Source: Syncephalastrum monosporum B8922 (Eukaryota > Mucoromycota > Mucoromycetes > Mucorales > Syncephalastraceae). From it: a DNA stretch of 64,000 nt. The position numbers and the translations under genes are program-made. Shown piece after piece: positions 34,614-47,297 of the stretch. How positions within the stretch are numbered: the stretch's first letter is position 1; the number at the start of each line of letters is the position of its first letter. The notes under the pieces were generated by a model. It had not been told where the DNA came from and made no database searches. It was given only the letters and a program-made list of their open reading frames with translations. The DNA lies in assembly GCA_000697355.1 (NCBI GenBank), contig JNEN01001278.1, positions 124,001 through 188,000 of the forward strand, given 5' to 3'.

Positions 34614-35576
34614 ATGAACTCATTGTACAATCATGCACTGAAGCAAAGTCACGCCTTACAGAAAGATCTCCAAGGTAGACCTTGAGCCTGAGGACCAACC
34701 CAACCGCCCATCTCACCATCTCCTTTCCTTCTCGATGCAGCCTTCGCTTCGGGGCAAGATACCTCGGCTGGCTTACAGGGTAACACGCATCAGCCAATGG
34801 ACATGAATAAGCTTCCCTCTTACACGACAACCTGTAGGCCAGATCTCTGCGTCATTTAATACGATGCAACGCGCGATTGACGACTATGACAACATGGCGA
34901 AGCGAGAGATGGTAGCGGTCAAGAAAGAAACAGCCCTCACGTAAGTTTTCAGACAGAGCAGCCTGCGCTGTCGTGTCTACTCACCCCCATGCGCCACAGA
35001 CGGGTATCCAAGTTTCGACAAGAGCTGCAAGAGATGCGAAAGCAATTCGAGTCGGTCAAGGCCCAGAAAGAGGCCCAAAAATACGAACAGAACCGCGAAA
35101 GTTTGCTCGCACGGCGAGGCGGCAGACCCTCTGATACATCTGTCGTAAGTCAATGCAAATGTAAAGGATAAGACGCACTCTACAATCATATCTCATCTAG
35201 CCCGAGAATCCGTACCAACCGATGACCCGCTCAGAATTCGCCATGCGAGAATCAGCATTTCATGATACCACAGACACACAGCTCGACAGTTTTATATTCC
35301 AGGCCCAAAACCTTCTCGAGAACCTGACGGACCAGCACAATGTACTCAAGGTAAATAAAACCCTATGTTGTATGTATATATATATATTGCATCATTATTC
35401 AACAAAGCATGCAGAAAACACAAAAGAAACTTTTGGACGCAGCCAACACTCTTGGATTATCGAAAAACGTGATTCGGTTTATCGAGTTACGAACGGCTCA
35501 AGACAAATGGATCTTTTTTGCTGGTCTATTGATCACTTGTCTGTGTATGTGGGCCATTGCTCACTATCTTGGATAA
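34614..35576 (+). CDS. BOS1: ER-Golgi v-SNARE Bos1 (membrin)
   Basis: Six exons (34614-34674, 34741-34779, 34838-34940, 35000-35144, 35201-35350, 35415-35576) give 219 residues. The N-terminus MNSLYNHALKQSHALQKDL is the signature start of Bos1/membrin. A three-helix N-terminal region follows, then the Qb SNARE coiled coil around ENLTDQHNVLKKTQKKLLDAANTLGLS, then NVIRFIELRTAQDKW and one C-terminal membrane anchor (IFFAGLLITCLCMWAIAHYLG). Bos1 sits on ER-derived COPII vesicles and pairs with Sed5, Bet1 and Sec22 for fusion with the Golgi. Exon 2 is only 39 nt and all introns are 56-66 nt. Every junction keeps frame. Confidence 0.95.
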
Positions 35577-36248
35577 ATATATACGTATTAGACTTTCTGC
35601 ATCCAACGCTTCACGCTTCAATCTAATTGTCACCTGCTGAAAGAACCATTGAATTGTATCTTGCTGTTGAAATATATGACAGTAAATCAAATAGAAATAG
35701 GAGAGCAGAACGCGTATTCAAGGAATGCAGAAAATGGGCGGTGTCTTGCATGGTTGATCGGCGTGTCTATTCAGAAAGAATCGTAACTGTCCTATTATTT
35801 ATTGTCAGCGGATGGATTTGTAGCATGAAAAATAAGCCGTTGAGTAATAACGATTCCACATCCTCCTGCATCTATTACGCCTGCTGGCATCCGCTTGTGT
35901 GTTCGGATATGCCGTGCATGAAATAAGGCAGCCCCAAGCGCTAGCTAAAAAAAGGATCAGAATTGCACATAGTGAATACAGCACTGTATGTACACTCGCT
36001 CAAGTGCCAACCAGAGAAATTCTAAAACTGTAGGCGTTTGTGTATGGGTGGGAAACAGACATAAGTTCTGAGCTAATGGGGATGACGAGCATCCTGAAAA
36101 TCAGCCTTTCCAATTGGAGCGATCAGTTTTTCTCTCGGTTTTGGATTCGTGCCGATTTCGCCCTACTCTCACCTCTTTCCTTATATTTTTTATTTTTTTA
36201 TTTTTTTGCTCTTTCTCACTTACTGCGTATCTTGTAACGTTATTGACC
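35577..36248. other. Intergenic region
   Basis: About 670 bp with no supported gene. The last 100 bp are T-rich with TTATTTTTTTATTTTTTT, just upstream of the ML-domain gene, and probably belong to its promoter/leader. Confidence 0.5.
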
Positions 36249-36932
36249 ATGCGTGTACCCATTCTTTCTACACTCGTGGCAAGTCTCTTCTATCAGGCCG
36301 CGATGACTGCTCCTGTCCAGCAGCAACAAGCGTTCATGGCCGCTGACCGGCATGGCGAAATCTGGTCGCTCTGCGGCGATCCTTCGACACACACCCTAAG
36401 AGCTTACGAGGATGGTGTTTCCATCTCGCCTGCCATTCCCCAGACAGGCCAGGATATCAATGTCAAGATCAACGGCAACCTACGTATGTCTCTTTCTCTC
36501 TTGCTTGTCTTGATCTTCTTTTCCTGCAAATCTATTTATATAACACTCACGCACGCATATTTTATTACACCACAGTGTCTGATGTGACGGGCGGTAAAGT
36601 GTCGATTCACTTGAAGTTGCTTTCAATGATCAAAGTCGACAAAGACCTCGACTTGTGCCAGGTCCTGGGATCCGATGTGATGAAAGGACAGGAATGCCCT
36701 CTTTCGAAAGGGGATGTTGTTTTGGACGCATCAGGTAAGAAACATGAAAAAGAAGGTTTGGGGATTGCCAGTGTTTGTAAAGAAGCAATGACATCATAAC
36801 ACAAACACATTCTCCTGTGTAGCTTACATCCCTCGCGAGATACCCAAATTGCCACTTGAGGGCGATATCCGCATTAGCGACCAAAACGATAACACTGTCA
36901 CTTGTATCCATCTCAACTTTGCCCTCCATTAA
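36249..36932 (+). CDS. Secreted ML-domain (NPC2-like) lipid-binding protein
   Basis: Three exons (36249-36483, 36576-36734, 36823-36932) give 167 residues. A signal peptide is evident (MRVPILSTLVASLFYQAAMTA). The mature part has the ML/NPC2 order: SLCGDPSTHTL near the start, then VSISPAIPQTGQDINVKINGNL, then VTGGKVSIHLKLL, then DLDLCQVLGSD, ECPLSKGDVVL, and a final strand NTVTCIHLNFALH. This matches the fungal phosphatidylglycerol/phosphatidylinositol transfer protein group, which binds lipids or sterols in the vacuole lumen or outside the cell. Cysteines are placed as expected for the family's disulphides. Ligand not determined. Introns are 88-92 nt. Confidence 0.88.
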
Positions 36933-37128
36933 CCTATTCTTTATATACCTTTATCCAGTACTCATCCTCCTGTCCTAAACATTAATGCTCCCTATTTCCC
37001 TATTTCTATAGTAATAGTTGCGTCTATTGTCTATTTTTATTTACTATATTCGTTTCGTCATCTGTTCTACCCTTTTAACGCAAGGATAGGATGTGTGCTA
37101 TGTACAAAAGTTGGATGGGTAAAGGAGC

Positions 37129-37670
37129 TCAGTAAGTCATCTTGGGTTTTTCAGCCATGTCAAACTTTTGGCGAACACCAAGCCCGGATTCAATGACTTT
37201 CATCTTGGCCTTCATCTTATCCTTGGCGGCGAACATATCTGTCTTGGGGCAATTGTCGCTTGGAAACGCGTCTACCAATTTTTGCAGACCTTCCAGATTC
37301 TTGATCGCTCTGCAAACCATACTCTTTGGTTATAACACCGTTCCAGAGAACAAGAAGAATTATACATTCATTATTCCTTACCTGCTTGAGATTTTATCGG
37401 GATGCTGTTCGGCCAGCTTCTTCCATGCCTCTGCACAGCCAGCGTAGAAGCCAATCTCACGTCCTAATTCAAACGACTTTTCGCAGCCAAAGATTCTGCC
37501 TTCGAGTTCACCCGATTGCTCCCCGTCCCGGAATCCGTCTTCTCGTCCGTACTCCTGAAACCTAGAGAATAAGTATTAGGATGAATACCTTCAAACTGCT
37601 GGTCTCTTGATACTTGCATGTTCTCTAGATAGCATAATGACTCGAGATCAACTTTGTCTACTGTGGCCAT
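37129..37670 (-). CDS. LTO1: Lto1/ORAOV1-like, adaptor for Rli1 (ABCE1) Fe-S assembly
   Basis: Three exons (37670-37614, 37554-37382, 37309-37129) give 136 residues. The hallmark is the regular Gly-x3 array GREDGFRDGEQSGELEG, followed by GCEKSFELGREIGFYAGC, the deca-GX3 motif of Yae1/Lto1 proteins. In yeast, Yae1-Lto1 bridges the cytosolic iron-sulphur targeting complex to the ribosome-recycling ATPase Rli1; a C-terminal Trp is the usual docking residue, but this model ends KPKMTY. The exon 1 end is the least certain point: the CAA|GTATCA donor gives the only phase that fits the strong TTTCAG acceptor, while a GAAG|GTATTC donor would break frame. Confidence 0.82.
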
Positions 37671-37818
37671 GATTACAAAGATTAGGGAAAAAAAAAGAAA
37701 GCAGTGAAGGCGGTTTAAGCAACCCGCGCTCATTTTAGTTACAGCCCAACATAAAATAATTTACAAAAGCGGTAAAAATGTACATTTACAAGGAACAAGT
37801 GCGTGTGTGTGTATATAT

Positions 37819-38987
37819 CTACTCAGCTTTCTTCGGTTCTTCGGCTGCACCGGTGGTTGGCAAGCCGACATACACCTTGAAGGTATCATAAATCAGCCAC
37901 TGTAGTGCGGTCAGGGTACCGATCATAAAGATACGCGGTCCAAGACCACGCCACACTCCCTTCCAGCCCAGGTCCTTGGCGATATCGGTCACACCCATTT
38001 GCTTCTCGCCTGGCGCCACTTTCGGCAAGTTGTTCAGTTTCGACACAATGACATCGGCCGGGTGTGACACCGTCGCACACAGGATGCCGGCGATGTAACC
38101 TCCCGCAAAGCTAACACCAAGCTGCATGGAAATATAAGTAGGTCATCCTATTTGTTTGTCATGTCCACCGGCTTACCTGTTGCATCTTGTTGTACTCGGA
38201 CTTGGGCTTGGTCAAGAAGGTCTTGTAGATCATCTCGACGGTGCCTTCAAACGAAGCAAACTTCATCATGGTATATGGGATCTGTCTGCCCCAGAGTGGG
38301 ACGATGCCCTTGTAAAAGCCGGTCAGACCCTCGGCCGCCTTCAGCTTCGTGAAGCCCTCGACCGTGTTGCGTGCAAAAGGTGGGTAGGACGTTTGCGTCC
38401 TGACCTTGAGAGCTTCCCAAGGACACAAGAATATGTCGGCAATGAACTCGGCCGATGCGGACGCTGCGAGATAAAGCACAGCGCGGTATTTGTGTGCCAC
38501 CTCCTCACCTGCCAGCTGACCGTACTGATACTTGAAATATTCATACAGGCCGTATTTTCCCGCACCTTGGAAGGAGTAGCCGATCGCAGTCGGTCCCAGA
38601 CCGGTGATGATGCCCCGGAACCCTTCTTTGCTGAGGATCGTCCGCCATCCATCAAAGATACCCTTGTACAAATCCGGTTTGACCTGTCGACGCGTATTAC
38701 TAAAGTGTTATCTCTCTTTTCATTCCTTGCTGCTCACCTGAAGTCGGCATTTTACAAGGTCCAGCGGCGTCATGAGTGAATGGGTCGGGCTAGTAGTAAG
38801 GAGTGAGTTCTTCCCCAAGGAAAAGGAAAGCAGCGCTGTGCTTTACGTACCCGCATGCGAGCACACCGCCCATACCGCAATAGACAAAGTAGCGGGTGCT
38901 GTTGAGCTCGATGGGCGTGGTGGGCGCAAACGGTTTGTGTTCCTGCGCAGACTTGATAAAGTAGCTCGAGATAAGAGGACTAGGCAT
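37819..38987 (-). CDS. MIR1: Mitochondrial phosphate carrier
   Basis: Four exons (38987-38851, 38789-38738, 38683-38177, 38121-37819) give 332 residues. Three mitochondrial-carrier repeats are present, each with its P-x-[D/E]-x-x-[K/R]-like signature: [20 protein letters not shown] and [10 protein letters not shown]. The repeats also show the family's [19 protein letters not shown] and [17 protein letters not shown] blocks. The sequence fits the Mir1/PIC phosphate carrier, which imports phosphate with protons across the inner membrane for ATP synthesis. The N-terminus [17 protein letters not shown] precedes the first helix and there is no long cleavable presequence. The C-terminus ends in charged PKKAE. 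Confidence 0.94.
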
Positions 38988-41900
38988 GACTCGTTGATAA
39001 AGAGAAGGGTAAAGGAAGTTGAGAAAAAAAAAAAAAGGGTCGCGGCGCGTATGGCAATTTATAGTGAACTGCATGAAACGGAACGGATAAAAATTTCCCG
39101 CCTTTTCCCATTATGGATTTTGAAGAACACTTTTGTGCAGGGCACCCCAGTTTAAAACGCGTGCTGCAGCAGCACTGTAAACTTCAAGTTTGATGGCAAG
39201 ATGCGCTTCGTTCATCCTATGTTCAGTACATACAGATGCATGCCGGCATATACCTTCATGACAGCAACATAAAGCGCCGTCAACCCAGGGGCGCGAATAC
39301 TTTTTTCCTCGCATTGATGGTGTCAAGACGTCATTGACGAGGTCCGTCCACTGAGCTGGTAAATTCGAAGCCGGCGGGGAAACTCTCGGATGAAATCTAT
39401 CTCACTGCCAGGCCTAAAGTTCAACACAACCCGGATCATCCAATTCCATTACTATTCCATTACATCTTATCAACCTAACTATTTCTATCTACCTTCCCTG
39501 ATACCACGCATGTTTACTTTTTCTAAAGGAAAAATTTGGGGGATTATTGTCGGAAAAGTCTTTGTTCCTCAACACACAATAGGCATGCTGTGACGTCCCT
39601 TTTGCATTGATGGAGCGGGTCAAAACGATGTCAGGAGATTTGGTGTACATATTTCCATGGAGTTCAATGCATAATATCTTTTCCGCCTGTAGAAAGATAG
39701 CGACCACGGCTTTTACTACGCATCTATCGACCGGGCGAAGGAGACGAAGAAGCACCCATGCTTCTTTGGTATTCCTACTACACTCGTACCGAAAAAATGA
39801 AACTGCACAAATCTTTTTAGATTTCAGTAATAATCGGTAGTCGAGCTCCCAGCCAGGCTTCCCGTTTTTTCGACTCGCCTTAGAAACTGGGAGATCCATT
39901 GCGGTGTTACTTCAAGGTCCGCGTTGTGTGCACGGGCCCGTCGGAGGACTACGGACGTCTTTCCTTTTTCCCTCTTGCATGGAAGATGGAAAGTCATACG
40001 TGTGATTCTTATACGCACTCATGAGTCAAATAATTTTTATGCGCCACTGAGAATAGACGCATTATCTCCTGAATATGTGTCAGTATGTCCACCTCTATAC
40101 AAAACTGACATTCCCACGTTTCTTCTTATCTTGGTGCACTTTTCTCGATTGAACAAGTCGGCTATGTTCTTATATCCTGTGGGTAATCAGCTAAGGTAAA
40201 CGCAATAAGTTCCATATACGAATTATTGCAAGTGTCGCATCATTGGAGCACTAATGAGAATCATGAAGAACGCAGCTCGTGACACCATCGGTAGTTGCTC
40301 CGAAGAGCAGGACTGCCAATACAAAGCAAAGAGCAGTCCTAATATTTGATAATTACAGCAGCCGATTTCATAGTCATCTACAGCACGACGGACGAAAACG
40401 GAGATCCGACTGTTTATTGCTTACTCTCTTGATACGACAGGTAGCCCGCATTATCGACGCAGGCATGTCAAAGGAAGCTCAAGGAGGCGGTTTAAAGACA
40501 TACAGCACTTTGTCCGCTTGATGGATTCGAACTTTTGAAGTGGTTCATATAGACCAGGAGTGATGTAGGTGAATCCCTCTTCTTTAAAGAGACAACCAAA
40601 CGACGTCAACTCAGCAGACAGTGCTTATAATCGAGTGTAGGAGGAGTTCAGAAACAAAGACCAAGGGGAGTTCTAATTGGGAATATTGGCAAGTTTTCCT
40701 TCTTGGCAAAACTTTCATTTGGATGAGAATTATGCGACCATATAGATGTTTAATCGGCATATTTACTCTTGACAAGCATACCAAGAGCATCATCTCATGT
40801 TAGCCGTACGCACTCCATGCACAAGAAAGGTTGCAAATAACAAACGGTAAAAGCATTCGGCTGGACCGCCAGCTCTTGCTTCACAGTGGTTTGGCAGAAA
40901 TTTATTTGCCTTTATAATTAGCGGATATAGCAATAAGGTCTTCACATTCAAACGTCAGTTTGCACTGCACAGTAAGCATATCCAACCAAGCAATGATGGC
41001 ACGGTGTGCAAATGGCACTGCGGGGATGTGATTAGCTGTAAGTTGTTAAAAAGTCCCTGCAAAAAAAAAGGAATAAAGAAACGTCACGTTGTATGATACC
41101 AACGTGCATCACGGTAGGTGCTTCATATAAACTCGAAGGAAACGCGACAGCGATCGTTCTAGTACGGAGGAAATGACTATTGTGCGCGGCTAGGATAAGA
41201 TAGCGGGGCTCTGTTTCGTTTTAGGTTTTATACCGCCAATGATCAACTGAAAGAAGGAGAAACCAACGTGGAAGAGACTACATCAAGAGAAACAGACGCA
41301 CAAGTACTTTGTGACTTGGTAGAAAAGGATGAAAGGGACTAGCTCATGATGAGATGTATATATATGTATATATGTATTTGAAACGGTAAGGATTGGTACA
41401 TACCAAAAGGCGACTCTTATGCGGGGACAGGATTTTTCGGGCCGAGATACCCAGGACAGCCAAATTTTGTTGCGATGTGTGGTATAAACAAAAAGTATAA
41501 ATAACGCTGGGTCGATTACCATGGCAGCAATAGATCAGAACTGCGAGCATTTCTATTGTGCACGTCTGGAGATTAATTTTGGTCGAGCGTCATACAGTAT
41601 ACATATAAAAAGCTATTTAAAAGCTGTAGTTTACCGTTTGTGTTCATCAGCACGAGCTTCCTTCCACGTTGCAACGCAAAAATGGGGGGATGGTGATTTA
41701 TTATCTGAGCATGATGATCTTTTCGCGCTCTTTTTAGTAGGACATAGCCGAAAAGAAAGAAAACAGCCTAACGATCGACAAAGTTAGATATAGAAAGACA
41801 GTCTGAGTGTATAGTTCGCGACACAGCCGGGGAAAGCGATATGTAAGGCCGGGCGGATGAGAATGAGGATGTTGGGGGGGGGGGGGAGCAGGAGACAAAG

Positions 41901-42163
41901 TGAAGAGTACCGGAGACCCAAATCGGCAAAGTGTACCTCACTTTCTTGTTGCTGCTCGCTCTTTCTGCGTTTCGGGCAAAATCATATTGCCCTCTCTTCT
42001 CTTCTCTCTTTCTTCCTTTTTTCCACAACTTTACCTTTATTATATCCTCTTTGATTCTATTGTCGTCCCTTCATTCCTTTGAACCCCCCAATCACTAGCG
42101 CTCGACCCTTTTTACTGGCTCAGGACTAGTCACGCACACACGCACACACATAGACAATTCGTA
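38988..42163. other. Large intergenic region, no gene supported
   Basis: About 3.2 kb. Frames are short and without recognised domains. The minus frame at 39489-39899 (136 codons) has no splice support or known motif. A G12-type run lies at 41875-41886, with pyrimidine-rich sequence from ~41940 up to the Hook start. Part may be decayed transposon DNA, but nothing in it can be identified. Confidence 0.5.
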
Positions 42164-45100
42164 ATGTTCCAACCACGAGTCGACGCTGCCCACGCCGTCG
42201 CCGACGCTTTTATTGAATGGGTACGAACCTGCTACCTTTTCTGTCTTAACGCGTGCTCACCCTGAGTAACACGCACGCCTGAATTCATGTATAGATCAAC
42301 TCGTTTGACCACATCTCGCATCCGTGCAAAAGCATAGGCGATCTCTACGACGGCATTGTCCTTTTTGAAGTCTTGGCCGATATGTAAGTAAAATAATCTC
42401 TTTTGGCCGCACTCTGTTGTTGTCATTGCGGTTGTTGTCATGCGGTAACACTTCTTCCTACTTTCAAGTGACCCAAAGTGGTTCAAGCTGATACGGTCGG
42501 CCGACGTGGGAGACAACTGGGTCCTGAGAGTCAACAACCTGAAAAAGCTGCATAGACTGGTGTCACTCTTTTATAAGGAGAAGTTGAACCGTGACCCTTC
42601 TACACTTCCGTCGGTCAACCTCAACTTGATTGCAAAGGAAGCCGACGTCGACGAAACCATCAGCCTGTGCCAACTTGTCCTTGGCATCGCCATCCAGTGC
42701 GACATGCCGCAACGGCAGACTTATATTGAAAAGATACAATCCCTTTCGCAGCCTTGCATGCAAGTCCTCATGCAAAAAATCGAAGAAGTGAGTCAACTCT
42801 TTTCCCTACTTTTTGGGTTTTTTTTTCTTATACGCATGAAAACCAGCTTCTGTCTGCTGCAGCAGCAGACAACGCAGGTCCTTCCATGTCTGAGGACGCT
42901 GCCATGATGAGCACAGGTCATCCCGGCATGTACGACGAGTAAGGCTTGAGCAATAATGTCAACTTTTAAAAACCTAACCTTCCTCGCCTACAGAGAAGTA
43001 CCTACCATCCGCAACCCTGCTGAACTGGCGCGCGTCATGCAGGAAAAGAAAGAACTCGAAGCACAGCATAGGCAGCTGATCGAAGAGCATGGCCAGCTGC
43101 GTTACAAATACGTAAGTAGTGTGCCATAGACCCTCGCCCCCGCCCCTTTTCCAGCAACCTTTAACAACACCTTTTCTGCGCAGGATGAACTGGAAGATCA
43201 AAAGGAGGAACTTAAGCTTCGTTTGAGAGAGATGGACAAGGCGGTCGAGCAAGCCCAAGAGACGGGAAAAGCCGACTTTATCATGCGTACCGAGATTGAA
43301 CATTTGAAGCAAGATCTGTACGTAGCTCTTCGTCATTACATTTCCTTTTCGCTCATACCTTTTGTTCACATATGACAGCCAACGCAGCGAGGACCGGCGA
43401 CAGGAGATTGAGATGGCGTTGGAGATGCAGACTGGAAACATTGAAGAGTTAACGCGCAAGGTGAGACAACACTATGCGTATCGAGATTGACACTTACAAG
43501 GCTACAGAAAGAACAATTGGCCAAGAAAGCAGAGCAAGCTTCACGACTGAGCGATAAGCTCGATGAGCTGCGCCACGTTGAAGAAAAGCTGCAAAAAGCC
43601 GAGAACGTCATTGAGAAATACAAAAAGAAGCTAGAGGAGAGTGCAGATATGCGGCGGCAGATCAAGGTAAAGTATATGCCATTTTTGAGCGACCTTTTCT
43701 GATAGCAACGGTTTGAACTAGGCGATGGAAGAGCAAAACAACCAGCTGATTGACCGCAACATGCATATTGAGGAGGAGTATCGCAAGATCCTCGCTTTCA
43801 AGACGCTGATGGACTCGTACAAGGAGCAGATTGCCAGCCTCGAGACTCAAAATAATGAGCTCATGCGTGAAAAGAACAAGATAGAGTATGAGCTTCGTCA
43901 TATGACCAAAAAAATTGAACTCTTGGAGGCCGACAAGGTGCGTGACTCGGACCGAATCCAGGTCCTTGAGGAGAACCTGCAGGAGGTGCAATTTGGTGGT
44001 AAGTTTTTATTCATCAATATTTCAAGAACGGTGCCGTAGGGTTACCGGGTGCCTAATACGTAGTGTGTCTTTATTTCGTATAGGATCCGTTGAGGCGGCC
44101 ATTACACAACGCAAGAGCTCGGGTCAAATGGACGACGATATGGAAATCGACGACGAGCCCCTAAATGGTGATACTTTGGAGGAATCACTAAAAGAGTCCA
44201 ATGTGACCGAACTGTAAGTTGCTGATCCGCCAAAAAAGAAAAAACCTGTTTTAGAAGCTAAACTTGTCTGGGTGTAGTAAAATGTCCAAGCGCCGTCTGG
44301 AACGCCAGTTGAAGACCTTGCGCGAAGAGAATGCGTCAGGCAACCCGCAGCGGGCGGTTGTGCTCCAGCATCTGCTAGATGATGCGAACCGCATGAAGGC
44401 ACAGTACGAAAAAAGCTACCTTGAAGCGTCGCAGGAGCGTGATATCTTGCAGAGCGACATGGCGCGGATCCGTGAGGGCATTCCTGACGCCTTGTTGGCT
44501 GAGAACGAGCACTTGATGCCGCTGCGTGTGCGCATTCTGGATCTCGAAAAGGAGTCCAAGAAATTCCAGGATGAGGTCAAAAAGTTGGAGGGTGAGATGG
44601 CCAAGGGCAAGTTTGCTTTTGGCGACAATGACCTGAGCGAATTCCATCAAAAATATAAGGAAATGGAAGAGCGATCACAGAGGCTCGAGGAGCAAAACAA
44701 GAGCCACTTGCAGGACATCAACAAGCTCTTGCTGGAGAAGGATATGCTCCAGAGCCAAACGATTGAGCAAAAGGATATGCTTCTCGAGAAAGAGCGTCTA
44801 TATAGGTAAAGTCATGAGAGAAAAACAGCCGACCTTTGGCTCATATATACACGCTTTTTGTAGCGACATGAAATCCTCGCTGGCAGCCTTTGAGGCCAAG
44901 GACGACGAACCTGTCAAACAGCAGAATGTGCAGCTGCAGCAGCAAGTGATCCACCTTCAAGAGCAGAACCGTGAATATTTCAACAAGATGAAGAAAGCCA
45001 AGGAATTCATCAAGCAACAAGACAAGATGCTCAAGGAGACCAAGCTAGGCGAGAACACGGGCAATTATGATGAGGCGGTGGCGTCCCTCAAATCTGAGCT

Positions 45101-45311
45101 GCTTATGAAAGACGAAGAGAACGAGAAGCTCAAAAAGCAGATCCACGAGATCCGCCTGCAGGCGCGCCGGGAGCAACAAGTCATTATCTCGGCGTGGTAC
45201 GATGTCGCCCGCAAGACACACAAGGAACTGTCGCATTCCAAAGTCGCATACCCCAACTCATGGCTTGGTCAACAACGCCGAACGCTGGATAACCAGCTGA
45301 AGCGTCGATAA
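42164..45311 (+). CDS. HOOK: Hook protein, dynein-cargo adaptor
   Basis: Twelve exons (42164-42220, 42295-42383, 42469-42787, 42847-42938, 42994-43111, 43184-43317, 43379-43460, 43508-43666, 43722-43998, 44084-44213, 44278-44805, 44864-45311) keep phase and give 810 residues. Residues ~1-160 form the Hook domain: FIEWINSFDHISHPCKSIGDL, DGIVLFEVLADIDPKWF, NNLKKLHRLVSLFYKE and IQSLSQPCMQVLMQKIEE. Almost everything from ~190 to 780 is coiled coil with repeated Leu/Glu/Lys heptads. The C-terminal cargo-binding part includes EQQVIISAWYDVARKTH. In Aspergillus (HookA) and Ustilago (Hok1) this protein links dynein, and there kinesin-3, to early endosomes. The window also holds two kinesins and TBCE, but distance gives no evidence of co-regulation. 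Confidence 0.95.
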
Positions 45312-45641
45312 ACCCTTTTTTTTTCATACACGTCTCCAAAAATCCACCGCTCGCACACCTTAGTCACCTCTCAACTCACACACACACACGACCTACATCT
45401 TTTATTCTTTCTCTTCCTTTTGCCTTTAAACTCATGTGTCATCTTCTTTATTTCCTTTTTTCCTTTTTATTCAATATTAACCCCCTCCATAGTCGAAGGA
45501 CTTTGGCATATCCAGCATTCATATTAGGTGTGGCGTGACTTTATTTTTTAAACCGATAATTATTCCAATGCGCGAGACAATTCTGCTGTCACTTGTCGGC
45601 CTTGCTACTTTGCACTGTCCTATACTTCAGTCAACAATAAA
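45312..45641. other. Intergenic region between Hook and SCO1
   Basis: About 330 bp, T-rich after the Hook stop (3' UTR-like), then sequence leading to the short first exon of SCO1. No other gene seen. Confidence 0.5.
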
Positions 45642-46726
45642 ATGTTTCGATTAAAGGCAAGCACTCGATTGACACCCCAGACACCACACATGCTAACCTC
45701 TTCGTAAAGACTTTGGCACGATCGGTGGCACCCCAGTACAGATCGGCATTCGCCACGTCTCCTCTTGCACGTCAACCCGCCCAAGTATGCCGGCGACAAT
45801 GGTTCAGCAGCAAGCGCGAGAACCGTGCTGCTACCGGTGTACGTATGAAAGAGTAAAGCAAAATGCTCGTGTGGCATGTGCTGATATCTGTTTCCATGAT
45901 AGCCATTCACGCTCAAGGCAGCTGCCCTCTTTCTGGGTACCGGTGCCGGTCTGCTCCTGTATTTTCGCCAGGAGAAGGAACGGGTGAAGCAACTGCGTAA
46001 GAAAGCACCAAAGATTACGCTGTAGAGTTTGGACTGATATTGGTGTGTGTGCATGTTTATTAATGTAGGCGAGGAAAAGGAACGCGAATCGAACAAGGCA
46101 TACGGCAAACCCAAGATTGGCGGACCATTTAACCTGATCAATGCCGAAAACGGTGAGCGCTTTAGCAGCGAGTCATTGCGCGGCAAGTTTTATATGGTCT
46201 ACTTTGGCTTTACCCATTGCCCGGATATCTGCCCTGAGGAACTGGACAAAATGGCCGAAGTCATGGACATGACCAGTTGAGTGACAAAGGAATCCCTGTC
46301 GTGATTTTTATCGTCTGACCTCTTGGGGATGTTTGATGTATAGAGGCCGATAAGGACCTGGGCAATGTTTTGGTCCCGATCTTCATCACATGCGACCCGC
46401 GCCGCGACAGCCCAGCTGTGGTGCGCGAGTACATTCAGGACTTCCATCCGGATATGATTGGCTTGACGGGTGAGCAGGACGAGATCCGCGCTGTGGCCAA
46501 GACATTCCGCGTCTATGTCTCATCACCGCCCAATGTGGCCGAGGGCGAGGACTATCTTGTTGACCACTCCATCTTCTTCTACCTGATGGATCCGGAGGGC
46601 AAGTTCGTCGACTGCTATGCTAAGGACACGACGGCCCAGCAGGTCAAGGATAGCTTCAAGGAATATGTTAAGGAATACCTCGAGCAAGGCGGCAAACTCA
46701 TCCGAGATAACAAGGGAGCAGCATAG
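45642..46726 (+). CDS. SCO1: Sco1-like copper chaperone for cytochrome c oxidase
   Basis: Five exons (45642-45656, 45710-45838, 45903-45996, 46069-46275, 46344-46726) give 275 residues. The N-terminus is a basic presequence (RSVAPQYRSAFATSPLARQ...), followed by one inner-membrane helix (AAALFLGTGAGLLLYF) and a thioredoxin-fold domain facing the intermembrane space. The copper-binding CPDIC is at ~130-134 and the third ligand His is at ~223 in YLVDHSIFFYL. Sco1 delivers copper to the CuA site of Cox2. Exon 1 is only 15 nt, and its intron must use a GC donor (AAG|GCAAGC ... CGTAAAG|), because the unspliced frame hits a stop and no in-frame ATG is available in exon 2. Exon 4 ends at a weak A|GTTGAG donor. 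Confidence 0.93.
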
Positions 46727-47289
46727 ACTATATACACTATATCATAGAGACAATTAAGCAAAAGAAATAAAGAAAAAGAAATGATAATTCACTTTCGGGA
46801 TATAGACCACACTATCTGGCACGCTTGGATCTGGGTCCGAACCCCCACCAAGCTAGACCTGCTCTTGAAAATATCGAAAGGAAACAAGTATTGATATCTC
46901 CGTGCTGCTTCTGCCTTGAGCAGGTGCTCTCACTTCTTAGCTGTGGGACTCACCTGTCGAGAATAAACACGAGCTGTCGTCGCTTCTACTAAAAGATGGG
47001 AAGGCGTACAGTAAATAAGCGCATGATTCTTTGAAGTGTGAAAACACAGATACTTAACTCGGTATCTGGCATAGCCGGAAAGCGGATAGCAGATAACCCC
47101 AATGAGGTAATCTACTTCTCTTCATTTCCTTTATTCTCTTTACAAGTGGTGTCCTTGATTGAGATTTTCTCTAGAAAGTACACTCGTAAAAAAATATGGC
47201 TAGAAATTACATAACCAACAGGGCTAATATAGACCGTACAAGCTCATCTCTTGGCCGGTTGTTCGACTATATACCGCACACCGGTGCGC
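46727..47289. other. Intergenic region
   Basis: About 560 bp after SCO1. A short inverted repeat (CAGGTG ... CACCTG, ~46921-46956) is present. One T-loop-like TTCGGAC stretch on the minus strand near 46830 does not fold into a tRNA. No gene seen. Confidence 0.5.
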
Positions 47290-47297
47290 TATAAATA
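47290..47297 (+). promoter_or_regulatory. TATA box (TATAAATA) upstream of the small spliced gene
   Basis: TATAAATA sits ~190 bp before the first ATG of the 76-codon gene at 47482, followed by a pyrimidine-rich leader. It is one of the clearest TATA boxes in the window. There is no ATG between it and 47482, so 47482 would be the first start codon of the transcript. Confidence 0.5.

Noticed and set aside
39489..39899. 136-codon minus-strand frame in the 39-42 kb gap
   Set aside because: No recognised motif, splice support or coding-like neighbour; it could be relic transposon DNA but cannot be shown.
40279..40521. Short plus frame with a transposase-like look (VLIFDNYSS)
   Set aside because: The likeness to a DDE block is a few residues only, and no further motif is found nearby.
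46800..46865. Possible tRNA (TTCGGAC loop on the minus strand)
   Set aside because: Stems of the T arm and acceptor do not pair, and no A box is present.
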